A stretch of 64,000 bases of DNA from contig CM038048.1 of the NCBI GenBank assembly GCA_021397845.1, positions 33,850,727-33,914,726 on the forward strand, given 5' to 3'. Both the position numbers and the translations under genes were made by a program. The DNA comes from Areca catechu (lineage: Eukaryota > Streptophyta > Magnoliopsida > Arecales > Arecaceae). The notes beneath the pieces are model-generated. The model worked only from the letters and a program-made list of their open reading frames with translations. It was not told the origin of the DNA and made no database searches. Below are positions 43,272 through 55,009 of this stretch, piece by piece. The first letter of the stretch is position 1; every line of letters begins with the position of its first letter.

Positions 43272-44951
43272 TCAAGTGAACCACATGAAGAAGAGGTAAG
43301 TAAAAATCATGATGATATACCCAAAGAATGGAGGTATGTACAATCACACCCTAAAAAATTAATTATAGGAGACCCATCTCAAGGTGTTAGAACTAGAGCT
43401 GCACATAGAGATACACATGATTTAATTGCTTTTGTTTCTCATGTAGAACCACACACTATAGAAGAAGCTGAAACTGATCCTAATTGAATATTAGCAATGC
43501 ATAATGAATTAAACCAATTTAGGAGAAATAATGTTTGGACCCTAGTAGAAAGACCTAAAGACTATCCTGTTATAGGTACTAGGTGGGTTTATAGAAATTA
43601 ACTAGATGAAGATGGAAATGTAATTAGAAATAAGGCTAGACTGGTAGCACAAGGATATAATCTAGAAAAGAGAATAGATTTTGATGAAACTTATGCACCA
43701 ATAGCTAGATTAAAAGCCATTAGATTACTACTAGCTTATACATGCTTTATGAATTTTAAATTATTTCAAATAGATGTAAAGAGTGCATTTTTGAATGGTT
43801 TTCTATCTGAAGAGATTTTTGTTGAGCAACCACCGGGTTTTATTGATCACATCTTTCCAAATCATGTTTTCAAATTAAATAAAGCTTTGTATGGTCTGAA
43901 ACAGGCACCAAGAGCCTGGTATGATAGACTAAGCAAGTTTTTAATTGCAAATGATTTTGTAAGAGGTAGTGTTGACACCACACTATTTATCCAAAGAAAA
44001 AATAATGATATCTTAGTTGTTCAAAAATATGTTGATTATATTATCTTTGGATCTACTGATGAATCTTTGTGTCAAGATTTTGCTAAGCTAATGCAGGAAG
44101 AATTCGAGATGAGCCTGATGGGTGAGCTGAGTCACTTTCTTGGATTTCAAATCAAACAAACTAAAGAAGGTATCCTGATCAACCAGGCCAAGTACATCAA
44201 AGAGATTATCAAAAAATTTGGCATGGAATCAAGCAAAGAAATTGGAACACCCATGAGTCCTGCATGTAGACTTGATAAAGATGAAAATGGTATAAATGTT
44301 GATCAAAAGATGTACCAAGGTATGATCGGTTCGTTACTTTATTTGATAGCTAGTAGACCTGATATTTTATTTAGTGTTTGTATGTGTGCACATTTTCAAT
44401 ATAATCCAAAAGAGTCATACATCATGGTTGTTAAAAGAATCATTAAATATCTGAAAGGCACATGCAATGTAGGTTTATGGTATTCTAAGCATACATCTTT
44501 AAAATTAATTAGTTATTCAGATGCTGATTATGGAGGCTGTAAAATTGATAGAAAAAGTACAAGTGGCACCAATCAATTTCTAGGTGTTAAATTGATTTCT
44601 TAGCACTATCGCAAACAGAACTCTGTAGCACTATCTACTGCCGAGGCAGAATATGTGGCTGTTGGGAGCTATTGTGCTCAAGTATTATGGATTAAGCAAC
44701 AACTAGAAGATTATGATTTTGTCCAATCTAAAATTCCTATTAAATGTGATAATACTAGTACTATTAATTTATCCAAAAATCCAACTCAACACTCATGAAC
44801 TAAGCATATAGAAATTAGACATCATTTTATTCATGATCATGTTTTAAATAATGTTGTTGAATTAGAATTTATATCCACTGAAGATCAACTTGCTGACATT
44901 TTTACTAAACAACTTAATCTAGATAGATTTGAGAAAATTAGAGGTGATTAG
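43272..44951 (+). pseudogene. Reverse transcriptase and RNase H of element F
   Basis: The stretch 43749-44603 is open (284 residues): FQIDVKSAFLNGFLSEE with the first Asp at residue 9, LYGLKQAPRAWYDRL, and YVDYIIFGSTDESL at 94-107, where the catalytic pair should be YVDD; one Asp is Tyr. RNase H follows: SYSDADYGG (about 44513), a TAG at 44601-44603 where Trp is usual, ALSTAEAEYVAVGS, a TGA near 44797 where Arg fits, and the end DIFTKQLNLDRFEKIR. The N-terminal RT part (43272-43748) has further stops. With YVDY the polymerase should be dead. Confidence 0.85.
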
Positions 44952-45318
44952 GGCTGTATGACCCATTTTGAACATTTTGACCTAATTTTTTAAAAAATAA
45001 GAAAAAAAATTATCTAAGTATTTCAAATCTTTCTCTAGAGCATAGGATAACCTATTTTAACGTCTAGAAACCTATAAAAACTGATTTTGACCTTTAATGA
45101 CTTTTTGGCTACTTTTTGGCTCGAGCCGACTCGAGTCATCAGGCTGCTCAGCAAGCCGACACAAAGGTCAGGCCGAACATTTTTATATAGGGTTTCATTA
45201 GTTTGCTCTCACTATGTTTTTAGGTTTTGCTCTGTTCCACTTAGTCGACTCCTCTTTCCTTCTTAGAGAAACTTCCTAAAACCCTTCCTAATCCATCCAA
45301 ACTCTTAATCCTAGCTAA
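44952..45318. other. Spacer between pol and env-like ORF of F
   Basis: No coding region. It contains GAGCCGACTCGAG near 45123, the same palindrome-like word that recurs in the F LTR. Confidence 0.5.
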
Positions 45319-46931
45319 ATGGCACCCCGTAAGGCCATAGCTAAGAAACCCTGCCGAGTGGTTCTAACGATCGTGGAAGAAAGGAGAACAAAACGGTGCT
45401 TGGACACCTCCAATCCAGAAGAAAAACAATAGATTGAGCAAGAACAAGAGCCACAGGCGCCCAGGCAAGTGATTCTAATGGAAAATCATCAGGTAACTCC
45501 TGGTAGGTGCATTGATTTTAATTTCTTGGAGCAAGAATAGTTATGCATTGGGGATTGGTTAGAGAAACAAGGTTGGAAGAATTTCTGTTTGTTGAATATA
45601 CCTACGTATCCCAATTTGGTATGGCAATTTTTTGAAAATATGTCCTTAGGTGCATTTCATATCGAAGGAACTGTAAAAGGAAAGCACATTAAGATTAGTG
45701 AACAAAAATTGTCAAGTATCATGAATATTCCAAAAGAAGGTGAATGTTATTTGGTTTTAAAAGAGAAGCAGAAGACCCTAAGACTAATACTAGAAAGATC
45801 TAATGTGAAGGGTGTTGTGCATGTTAGTGTAAATCAGTTATCATTGGAGATGAGACTGTTGCATAACATTATTAGTCGGATTTTCTTGCCCCAGACAGGG
45901 CGATTTGATTGGGTCAGTGAGCGTGACCTTGTATTTATGAGATGTTTGATTGAGGGGGAGGCCCTCAATCTACCATTTATCATGCTTTCACAGATGAAAG
46001 AGGCGGCTTGTAGGGCACGAGCTTGTCTATCGTATGGGATGGTCTTCATACTTTTATTTCGGGATGCCCTAGAAGATCTGACAGGTGAGGACAGCTGGCT
46101 ATTGCTACACACTGACAGGTAAACTGTGAAATCCCTTACTCGGATGGGATTTATTAAAGTAGACGGTCATTGGATTCAGAAGACTTCAGGTATGCTGATA
46201 GCATACTCAGATGATTCAGAGGAGGACACTCGATAATAGAGGGACTTGGTGAGGAGGCAGATGCACATGCTGATGAGGCTGGACCATCAGAGCCAACTCT
46301 TGCCACTCCTCATTCACCACTCAGGAGATCTATAGCTGTTGGACCTGATGCAGATGACAGACTACAGAGAGTAATGGATGAGATATCTTATCTCAGATTT
46401 GACATTGATACCAAGATTGCTCTACTTCAATCTGAGATGCAGCAAAGATTCCAGGATATTATGACCATTCTTAGATAGCTTACTATAGCCAGCCAGTATG
46501 TACCGATGACTTTGATAGTAGCACCTGACACTGGCACTGGCACTGATCGAGAGCAGGGATAGGCGACACATTTCAATGACATACCTTCACACGCTACTCC
46601 TGTTGATGCTGAGGCCGAGGCTGGTATTGAGGTTCTAGGATCCGATGTTGGACAGACTCCAACTACAGAGATACTATCTACTACTAGCACTTTGGTGTTA
46701 TCCTTTGATCCCTCGACTGTCAAACCCACTCCCATTATCATATCTTTAGAGTCCCAAGTAAAAGTCAAAGCCAAAACTAAAGTTTCTAGGACTACCACTC
46801 CTACTAGGACTAGAGTCAGGGATCATAGACCTAGGTTTTCTAAGTTTAAGCCTAGTCCAGGAATCTTAGAGGTCGGTTCCTCCACTAACGAGGAAGACCT
46901 TAGTGGTGATGATCCTAGCCCATCTTTTTGA
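45319..46931 (+). pseudogene. Env-like / plant transposon protein ORF of element F
   Basis: Starts at MAPRKAIAKKPCRVVL (45319), with stops near 45430 and 45538, then an open 178-residue domain (45589-46122): LNIPTYPNLVWQFFENMSLG, IEGTVKGKHIKISEQKLSSI, GEALNLPFIMLSQMKEA. This matches the putative plant transposon protein domain common downstream of pol in Sirevirus and related elements, where it has been called env-like. The C-terminal part to 46931 is a Pro/Thr/Ser-rich tail broken by stops. I see no signal peptide or clear transmembrane span, so there is no evidence in the sequence for an envelope role. Confidence 0.7.
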
Positions 46932-47139
46932 TGTTTTTAGACTTTTATCTTGATGTTTTTAGGACTCTATGATTGTTATATTTTGTTGTTGTGATACCAT
47001 TTTGTCATGCTGAGGCACATCTATGATGTATCACCTATGTACTCACTTTTTATATCTATATATATCTTTTTCATGCTACATGTCTATCTTTGTCATGATT
47101 GTGAATGTATGTTCTCTTATCTATTATACCTTTTGTTGA

Positions 47140-47686
47140 TGACAAAAAGGAGGAGAAGGGAGAATGTGCATGAATGAAAATGATATAATATGGAGAAGGG
47201 AGATTGACATGAAAAAGATACGATAAGCTAGAATGTTGATTCATGAATGTTGATTCATGAAAATTTGATGAAATCTAAAAGAAATGCTATTACAATAGTA
47301 AGGGGGAGCTTTTGTTAAGTTTGTTGTTAAATCTTCATGAAATTTACTTCAAATACTTGGTAATTTTATATGTTTCGATATACATTGTATAGTTGATACT
47401 TTTAATACATTATGTGTTAATACATTATGTTTCGATACCTACTACTCATATGATATAGATAATACAGTGTATCGATACATATGATACTTGGTGTTAATAG
47501 TGTTCAATTTTATACATTTGATATATATGATACATTGTGACATACTGTGTTGATACCTTGATACTTAATTTGTGTGATATACATTATATCTAATATCATT
47601 TGATAAATGTGAATATACTGTAATTGTAGAGTGCTTTTAAATTTTATTCATGCCCAGTGTTTTGTCATCATCAAAAATGGGAAGAT
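47140..47686 (+). promoter_or_regulatory. Polypurine tract series of element F
   Basis: Purine runs occur at about 47144 (ACAAAAAGGAGGAGAAGGGAG), 47190 (GGAGAAGGGAGA), 47299 (AAGGGGGAG) and finally AAAAATGGGAAGAT next to the 3' LTR (47673-47686). Several polypurine tracts before the 3' LTR are reported as typical of Sireviruses. The tract at the LTR is the one that must prime plus-strand synthesis. The rest of this stretch is AT-rich with many GATAC words. Confidence 0.7.
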
Positions 47687-49261
47687 TGTTGACCCCTAGA
47701 ATGATTTTGATAATCACAAAACATTGGAGCATGTATTTGATACTAATTCTTTCAAATTACTTGAGAGATTTTGCAGAAAATTGGTTACCTTTAGTTTAAA
47801 ATGGTTTTCAAATTGATTGGAAGGTAATTCAATTATGTATGAAGTTTTATGCACTTAAACTTGTAAATGCCCTAGTTTTATCAATCTTGTAATCTTGTAA
47901 AATGGGCCGAAAATTGTAAATTTATGAGTATGAAGATTAGCTCTTAGTTGATTCAAGTGTTGAAGAGTTTTGGAGAAGCTTGAAGCATTAATTGAAGACT
48001 TAGCAAGAGCTGACTCATGGATCAAGAGCCAACTTATTGTGGCACGGCACGGAGAAAATTTTTGAGTTTCAGTATCAAGAGCCGACTCCTATCCCAAGAG
48101 CCGATTCATGGAAGAATACTTTTTTCTAAAGATTGAGATCTTGAGTAGACTCTAGCCCCAAGAGCCGAATCATCCAGAGTTATGAATTTTGAAGGACTGA
48201 GAACTCGAGCCGACTCTGCCTTGAAGAGTCGACTCTAGGTATTTATCATTTTGAATTAAATTGGAAAGAGTCGACTCCAGCATGAAGAGCCGACTCTTAC
48301 AGAAATTCATTTTGGACTGTCTAAGACTTCGAGCTGACTCGTAGACCTCGAGCCGACTCGTATAGCCATTTTCTGCATTCCAACGGCTAGTTGCTGAAGT
48401 TGATTTTTGAACTCCATTTCATCTCAAACAACTCTTTCTTGAATCCTTGAGCCCTACAATGGCTATATCTTTTGAAAAACTATAAAAGAGATTGTTTTTG
48501 AAGGATTAAAAAATAATTAGAGCATTTATTGTAGAATTATCTTGAGATATTGAAGAGCTTTCAAGTCTTTCACCTACCTACTTCAAGAGCTTTCAAGTTA
48601 GGATACAAAGCTTCACCAACTTTACTCCATCATTGAATCCACTCATTGAAGAAGCAAAGAAGCAGCTTGAAGGGCATTAAAGAGCATTCAAATCTAGGCT
48701 TCATCTTGATCTACATCGGCAACACTTAAACAAACTTGGTTTGTTGTAGTTGCTTGTTTATCCTTTATTTATCCTTGTTTTCTCTCTAAGAACAGCAAGG
48801 GGCTGTGTCTTAAGAGAGGGTTGAAGGTTTTTAGGTGAGCCTTGTGAAAACCTAAGTTGGGTTCTTGGTGATCCCGGTATAAAACCAAGTGTTAGGATTT
48901 TCTTTGGTAATCCCGTTTAAAATCAAAGAGAGTTTGGGTTTCTTTGGTGATCTTGAAAAACCAATGTATATAGGTTTGGATTGTGAGTCTGGTAAAACAA
49001 TCCGACTGTATTTCGGTTGGGGGATATAGTAAAAATCCCAAGTGGTGCTTGGGTAGTAGACGTAGGAGCTGGTTGCTCCGAACCACTCTAACTCTTTTAT
49101 TTTTGTGCTTGTGTTCTTATTGCTTTATTGTTTTTACTTAATTACTTCTGTATTGCGTATTGCACCATAACACTAAAAGAATTTCAAAGTGCATATAATT
49201 GTGAAAAGTTTTTTTTTTTAATCCCAATTCACCCCCCTCTTGGGAAGCCACCTGGGCAACA
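47687..49261 (+). repeat. 3' LTR of element F
   Basis: 1575 bp, TGTTGACCCC to GGCAACA, followed by CCATG. It holds an array of GAGCCGACTC/GAGTCGACTC words between about 48015 and 48360. Related to solo LTR K. Confidence 0.92.
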
Positions 49262-49373
49262 CCATGATTGTTAATAATTTTAAGGATAATTATACCAACA
49301 ACATGCCATAAGATCAGCAATCTTTTTCATCAAAATATCACTATGCCTTAGACTACTTTTGATCTATACCCAG

Positions 49374-49624
49374 GAAAATAATTGGAGACCTTATATTCAT
49401 GCGATTCAAGGAAATTGGCTTTATTTATACTTGTCTAGAGGAAGAAGTGAAGGAAGCATTTGACTTATATGTTAAGACTAACTATTCCAATTGGATGTGG
49501 ACCCTTAAAAGAGTTTTTTTCCAAAAATATAAAACTACTAGAAGTGCTACAATCACTTACCGGACAATATATCTCCACCAGTTTTGAAACAAATGGTTGA
49601 TAAATGGAGTGAGAATAATTGGCA
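49374..49624 (+). pseudogene. CACTA-associated gene (Transposase_24-like), 3' exon fragment
   Basis: After an intron-like AT-rich stretch (49267-49373) ending in ACCCAG, coding sequence reads KEIGFIYTCLEEEVKEAF, NYSNWMWTLKRVFFQKYKT and, after a frame change, PPVLKQMVDKWSENNWQ. A Trp/Lys-rich helix followed by P-x-x-x-W-x-x-x-V/M-x-x-W is the layout of plant Transposase_24 proteins of CACTA elements. It is the other half of the gene begun at 1729, separated by insertion F, and is itself cut on the right by the LTR of G. Confidence 0.5.
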
Positions 49625-50802
49625 GTGTTTGTAGGAAATATGGTCAAGCCGGGGATATAGAGTCCTTGATAGGTATCAGCAATCCTCGCCGACTCCTCAA
49701 GGAGTATTTGGCCATGAGCATTCAGCCATGAGCCCCTAGGCGAAGACCGACAAAGGCCAACTCCTATGACCTCAAGCATCAACGAGTCAATTGCTCAAGG
49801 AGTGCACGGCCATGAGCCTTTAGCCAATAGCCCATGAACGAGCACCGGTAGAGGCCAACTCCTACATCCTTAGGCATTAGCGAGCCTCATCGACTGCTCA
49901 AGGAGTACTCGGTCATAAGTCTTCAGCCACAAGCCCCTGAACAAGCATTGATAGAGATTGACTCTTATGCCCTCGGGTATCAACGAGCCTTGTTGATCAT
50001 CCATGGAGCGCTCGACCATGAGCCTTCAGCCACGAGCCCCTAAGCGAGTACTGAAAGAGACCAACTCCTATGCCCTTAAGCATCAGTAAGCCTTATCGAT
50101 CGCTCAATGAGCGATCATGAGCCCTTGAGCAAGCACTGACAAAGACCAACTCCTATTCTCTTAGGCATTAATGAGCCTTGTCAACTACTCAAGGAGTGCT
50201 CGGCCATGAGTTCGTAGGCCTTAAATGCCCCGTGAGCAATTTGACCTGCTAGACGCTGGTGGCATACCCATCTTAATTTCTAAGGAAGCAATATCCAGAG
50301 AACTATTGCCACATCTTCACCACATGGCCAACTCCCTATTATGTTCCAAAATCTCCAATCATCACCAAATCTAGGTAGATAGGGGAAGCATGCCCATATT
50401 CCTTATATTAGCATCTGCCATTTAATGAAGCATGCAGCATATCTAGATGATAACAAGGACACATTTAATGGGATTAGATGTCACCAGTAGATAAGAAAGC
50501 CTAATACGATACGTGGAAGGCTCTACCATCACTTGTAGGATCTAGTAGGATCTTGCCTCTCAAGGCAGTAGCCTACAAAAAGGATTCTAGGAGGATCTAA
50601 GAGGTATGCGACTTTTCCATTTACACTCCCCCACTATTGGTATCCATATTGACTTGAGTTATTGAGTGCCATCACGGGGGCCATCCCTAGCAGCACTTTT
50701 TTATAGGTATCTCTTCTCGGAGATTGGCCTGCATCGTGTACTCTAGTACCTTATTAGCTTTAGCAACCCTTTCTTCGTGTTTGATAAATTTTGGCACCAA
50801 CA
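49625..50802 (+). repeat. 5' LTR of element G with internal tandem repeats
   Basis: About five degenerate copies of a roughly 105-bp unit with CTCGGCCATGAGCC, AGCCACGAGCCCCTGAGC and CAACTCCTATGCCCT between 49670 and 50210. It ends GGCACCAACA, followed by GATTAGAGGAACG, which matches the primer site of A with six bases (GGCGCT) missing. No partner LTR is in the window. Confidence 0.65.
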
Positions 50803-50990
50803 GATTAGAGGAACGACCAAAATATTGGAGAAGGGTGAAACCTACAAGACTAGAAAGCCATGCCATCAAAGAAGACCACTTCTTATCACACCAACACCAT
50901 GGCTTCTTGACCAGTGGCAAGGGTAATGGAAAGCCAAGTGAATGATTCGCTCCACCTTGCATTAGTAGGAGTCTCACCACCACCCAAACT
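50803..50990. other. Leader of element G
   Basis: Short untranslated stretch with a damaged primer site at its start. Nothing else recognised. Confidence 0.5.
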
Positions 50991-53900
50991 ATGATGGTGG
51001 GTCAAGATCGACTCAACCTACCTATTAAGCAAGTTCAGAACTTAGTGGCAGTCATCCAGGCCATCTAGCTACTCCTGCACAACTTTTAATGATACCGCTT
51101 CTTTCGGTTGTGTTGTGTGCAGCCTCTCAAGCTCCGACAATACCTACACCTGTGCCACAACTGGTGTCACAACCTCTAGTAGCCAAAGTGGCACGACCAT
51201 CACCAGAGTAATCTTAGGTCCCCCCGAAGGATCTTAGAGGGGCCATTCACCACCATCGCCATCATCGTAGAAGCCCAAGGGCAAGGAGATCATGTCCTGC
51301 TAGCCCCCAGTCGGAACATGATTCTACTCTTAATCATTGATCCTTGAAGTGATTGGAAACCTTGGTTGATCGAGATCTCAAAATCAATCGAGACTCAAAG
51401 AAATGGATCATCAAATTTAGCAAATCCATAATCTATCTTCAACTTTGAATGATAGGGTTAGCATTGAGTAGCCATTTAATGATAAGATTATGTGGGTGTC
51501 GCTTCCCTAGAACTTCAAAATCCCATAACTAGAGAATTACAATGGAACCACCAACCCTGATGATCACCTAGCAAGTTTTAGAGCAACAATGCTCCTTCAT
51601 GGGGCTCCTAATCCCATTCTTTGTCGAGCCTTCCCCTCCACTTTAAAGGGAGCAGCTCGACATAAGTATTCAAGCCTAAAATTGAGGCCAGTACACTCTT
51701 TTGATTAGTTAAGCTGAGCATTCACCGATCACTTTGTCAATAGCCAGAGACCATAGTAGCATTCGGACTATCCCCACACCCTTAAACAAAAGTAAGGAAA
51801 AATGCTCCGAACCCTTGTAAGTTTCTTCAATATGGCTACTATAGAGATCTATAACCTAGATCAATTGGTTTCCATATCAGTCTTAGCAAAAAAACTACTG
51901 AAGAATGATCTCAAGAAGTCATTAGCTAAGACCTTACCTAAAGATTTCGTAAGGATGCTGGCTTGAGCTGAGAAATACACTCGGGTAGAAGAAGCCTTCA
52001 TGATGGAGGAAGATTGCTACCCAGGTGGCTATCCATGAGGAGAGTGAATTGGGAATTTAAAAATTTAAAGCAAGTAATGTGCAATTAAAAATCCCTTAGA
52101 AGGTGTTAGGTGTTGTGACAGAGTTATAAATTGCAGAAGCTAAAAAGGAGTAAAGAAGCACAACACAAACACACCAAATTTATAGTGGTTCGTAGCAACC
52201 CAGCTTCTACGTCCACTATCCAAGATACCACTTAGGATTTCCACTATATTCACACCCGAATATAGTAGGATTGTTTTACAGGATCACAATCCAAAACTTC
52301 TACACTTTAATTTTACGGGATCACCAAAGAAAACCCAATACCCTTTGATTTTAACAAGCTCACCAAAGAAACCTAACTTGGTTTTACCAGGATCACCAAG
52401 AACCCAACACTTGGTTTTTATCAAGGCTTACAAAGAACCTATTTGGTTTTTCAATCGGGCTCACCAATAACCCAACAATTCAAAAATGAATTGAAAGAAA
52501 TGCAACAAAAATGACAAACTCAATTTGTCGAATAGTTGCCGGTGCAGCTTGATGGAAGTCCACTTGAATGCACTTGAATAAGATTTAATTGCTTCAGTGG
52601 CTTCTTCCCAATGTTGCTTCAAACTTCAAATTAGAGTTGGTGAAGTCTTGAAGTCTAGCTTGAATGCTCTTGTGCTCTTTTGCTGTTGGTTGGTAGGATA
52701 TTCAATGAAGCTCTCTTAACTTTGAAGAACTCTCTTATTCATTGCTTCAAGGAAGTTCAAATCCTTCAAATATAAAGTCTTCCATCACTCCAAGGCAATT
52801 AGAGACATTTTTGACTATTGGGATATGACTTGTGACCGTTGGAGCACTTTTTGGCATTCAAAAATAAATTCTGGAACTAGCCATTAGATACCTGGAAACG
52901 ATGTTCGAGTCGGCTCGGATTCCTTCGAGTCAGCTCGGATCTTTTGAGTCGATAGGTCGAGTCACCAAATCTTCAGTGCAGTCGGCTCTTTGTCTCACGA
53001 TGCAAAACATCACTCTAGACGAGTCGGCTATTGATAGCTTGGGTCGGCTCGAACTTGAATCTTTGAAAAACTTGAACTCGAGGAGTTGGCTCTTTTCAGC
53101 TTGGGTCGGCTCTTCTTCTCAGGTTCGAAAAACCTCACTCTGGAAGAGTCGGCTCGATGCAGTTCAGGTCGGCTCGCTTTCTCAGGTTTTCATAATTAGG
53201 TCTAGCAGAGTCGGCTCTTTCTGGTTCTGGTCGGCTCGCCTGGTTGTTCTCAAAATCTTCAGAAATGGGACTCTGGAAGAGTCGACTCTGACTGATTCCA
53301 GTTGACTTGGATTCATTAGAGTCGGCTCGGTTACCTTCGAGTCGGCTCGGATTGCTGCATTCCAGAATCCTGACTGCGTGCCAGTAAGCGGAGTCGGCTC
53401 TTCAACAAGTTAGGTCAGCTCGAGTATCTTCTTCAAGATTTTTACACTTAAACTTAAAGAAAAACTCTTACCAACTCTTTACATTTTCAAGCATACCAAC
53501 TCAAAACTAATTTCAAGGTACACACATACAGAAGTAACCCTTTTCACATGATTTTTTCTTAGCTTTTTCATTGGGTTCTTCTTTACAAAAATACATTACA
53601 ACACAACTCAAACAAGAAAACAGAGGTGTAGGAGTGGAAGTTTGAACATTTAATCCATCCCACAAAAACTTGTAAAACACTTGAAGAGTTGTCAGAAATA
53701 AATATACATGCTCCAATGTTTGGTTATCATCAAATTACTTATGGGGTCAACAAAGATCCACCCGCTCCCACACTGGAGGGTGGTAAGGAAATACAGGGTC
53801 ATAGACTTTCCCCAAAATGCAAAGAAAGAACACAACCTCACTCTAGATCCCTACGGGAGAGGAGTAGGTTCTTCAAAGATCACTGGCCCTAGGAGGCTCC

Positions 53901-54254
53901 CCAAGCACCACTGCTAGAAAAATTCTACACCTATACTTCTCTAAATGCACCAAGAAAAAAGGTGTTAATGGAAATCAAAAGACATATCTTGGAGCCCTAG
54001 AAGATGCAAATGTCACTAGCAAGAAGAAACCAAAATAAATTTTGTTTATACCATCGGGGCCACGGACATGTTATTGAGGAGTGCATCTAGCTATGAGATG
54101 AGATTGAGGAGTTGATCAAGAGAGGTCATCTTATTGATTCATTTGACCATGAAGAGGATCGAGAGAGTAGCCAAGATCACTATGGCCCACCAAACAAGTA
54201 TAGCTACTCCCACCTCCAAAGAAAGGTGACCCTACTCCATCTAGCCAAGTAGGA
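50991..54254 (+). pseudogene. Gag of element G, split by solo LTR K
   Basis: From about 50991 (MMVGQDRLNLPIKQVQNL) through the capsid core LENYNGTTNPDDHLASFRAT and ILCRAFPSTLKGAARH (about 51535-51660) to AEKYTRVEEAFMMEED, which ends at 52014. After K (52015-53752) and the duplicated AAGAT, it resumes with PPAPTLEGGKEI, and the zinc-knuckle-like CLYHRGHGHVIEEC followed by DEIEELIKRGHLIDSF (54045-54145). At least eight stops. Confidence 0.78.
52015..53752 (-). repeat. Solo LTR K, Sirevirus type, minus strand
   Basis: The plus reading begins TGCTACCCAGGTGGC and ends GGGGTCAACA, the reverse complement of the F LTR ends. The 5-bp flanks are both AAGAT (52010-52014 and 53753-53757). 1738 bp, no internal genes. 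It matches the F LTR in several blocks but is clearly diverged in the middle, so it is a different subfamily. The inner region 52900-53420 carries a dense array of GAGTCGGCTCG words. Confidence 0.92.
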
Positions 54255-54840
54255 ATGATCACTGGGGGGTGTGGCCACCCCAAGCAACCAATCAAGAAAT
54301 GGGAAAAGCATATAGTTTTCTCTGAAGAGGATGATGATGGCGTTCAGTTTCCACACAATGATGTGGTGGTGGTAATCCTGGATGTAGAAAATTATGATGT
54401 CCATCTTATTCTTATCGATAATGGGAGTTCGATAGATATTTTATACTATGATACACTCTTAAAAATGCAAATATTGTCTGAATGATTGATTCAGGTGAAC
54501 TCCCCTCTAATAGAATTTATAGTGGATGCAATCTAGGTATAAGGAATGATTATCCTGACCATGAGAATGGGATATTATCCTCTACGATCTATTGCTTTGA
54601 TAGATTTCTTGGTCATTCGGGCACCCTCAGCTTACAATGCCATCCTTGGTCGATCAGGCCTCAATACTTTTTGAGCTGTTGTCTCCACCTATTGCCCGAA
54701 ACTAAAATTTTTGATAACATATGGAACCAAGGAGATCCATGGAGATCAGAATTTATCCTAACACTGCTATTACATCAAGCTCCAAGGGAGAGGAGCTGTC
54801 GAAGAATATCCTATTGAAGGCTTAGATGCTTAGGATGACC
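54255..54840 (+). pseudogene. Protease of element G
   Basis: Open at first (54255-54485) with NYDVHLILIDNGSSIDILYYD, active site DNG as in A, then a TGA and frame change, and SAYNAILGRSGLNTF near 54630-54670, the conserved C-terminal strand. Confidence 0.72.
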
Positions 54841-55009
54841 TCACTGAATAGTGGGGAGAGCTAGCCAAGGATCTCATCCCCATATCCTTGGCGGATGGGA
54901 GTCCAAAACAAACAATTATGATTGGTTCCAGCTTGTACTAAGTAATCTGGGAACTAATCTTACTTTTATAGAAAAATACTAATGTCTTCACCTGGGCACC
55001 AAACTGACA
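54841..55009. other. Linker of element G between protease and RT
   Basis: Degraded linker; the frame is lost. Confidence 0.4.

Larger units (their letters stand above)
2219..49261 (+). mobile_element. Element F: Sirevirus-like Ty1/copia retrotransposon, expanded to 47 kb by nested insertions
   Basis: Left end TGTTGACCCC at 2219, right end GGCAACA at 49261. The five bases before (2214-2218) and after (49262-49266) are both CCATG, a perfect target duplication. Own parts in order: 5' LTR fragment 2219-2633, gag 18207-19081 continuing at 41737-41866, protease and GAG-pre-integrase 41863-42438, integrase to 43271, RT/RNase H to 44951, env-like ORF 45319-46931, polypurine repeats to 47686, 3' LTR 47687-49261. 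The rest belongs to elements E (with D) and A (with B and C). The env-like 3' ORF, repeated polypurine tracts and WYLDSGCSRHMTGD protease motif are Sirevirus traits. A deletion removed most of the 5' LTR, the primer site and gag N-terminus. Confidence 0.9.

Noticed and set aside
45319..46931. Env-like ORF of F as a true envelope gene
   Set aside because: No signal peptide, cleavage site or membrane anchor can be seen; only the plant transposon protein domain is supported.
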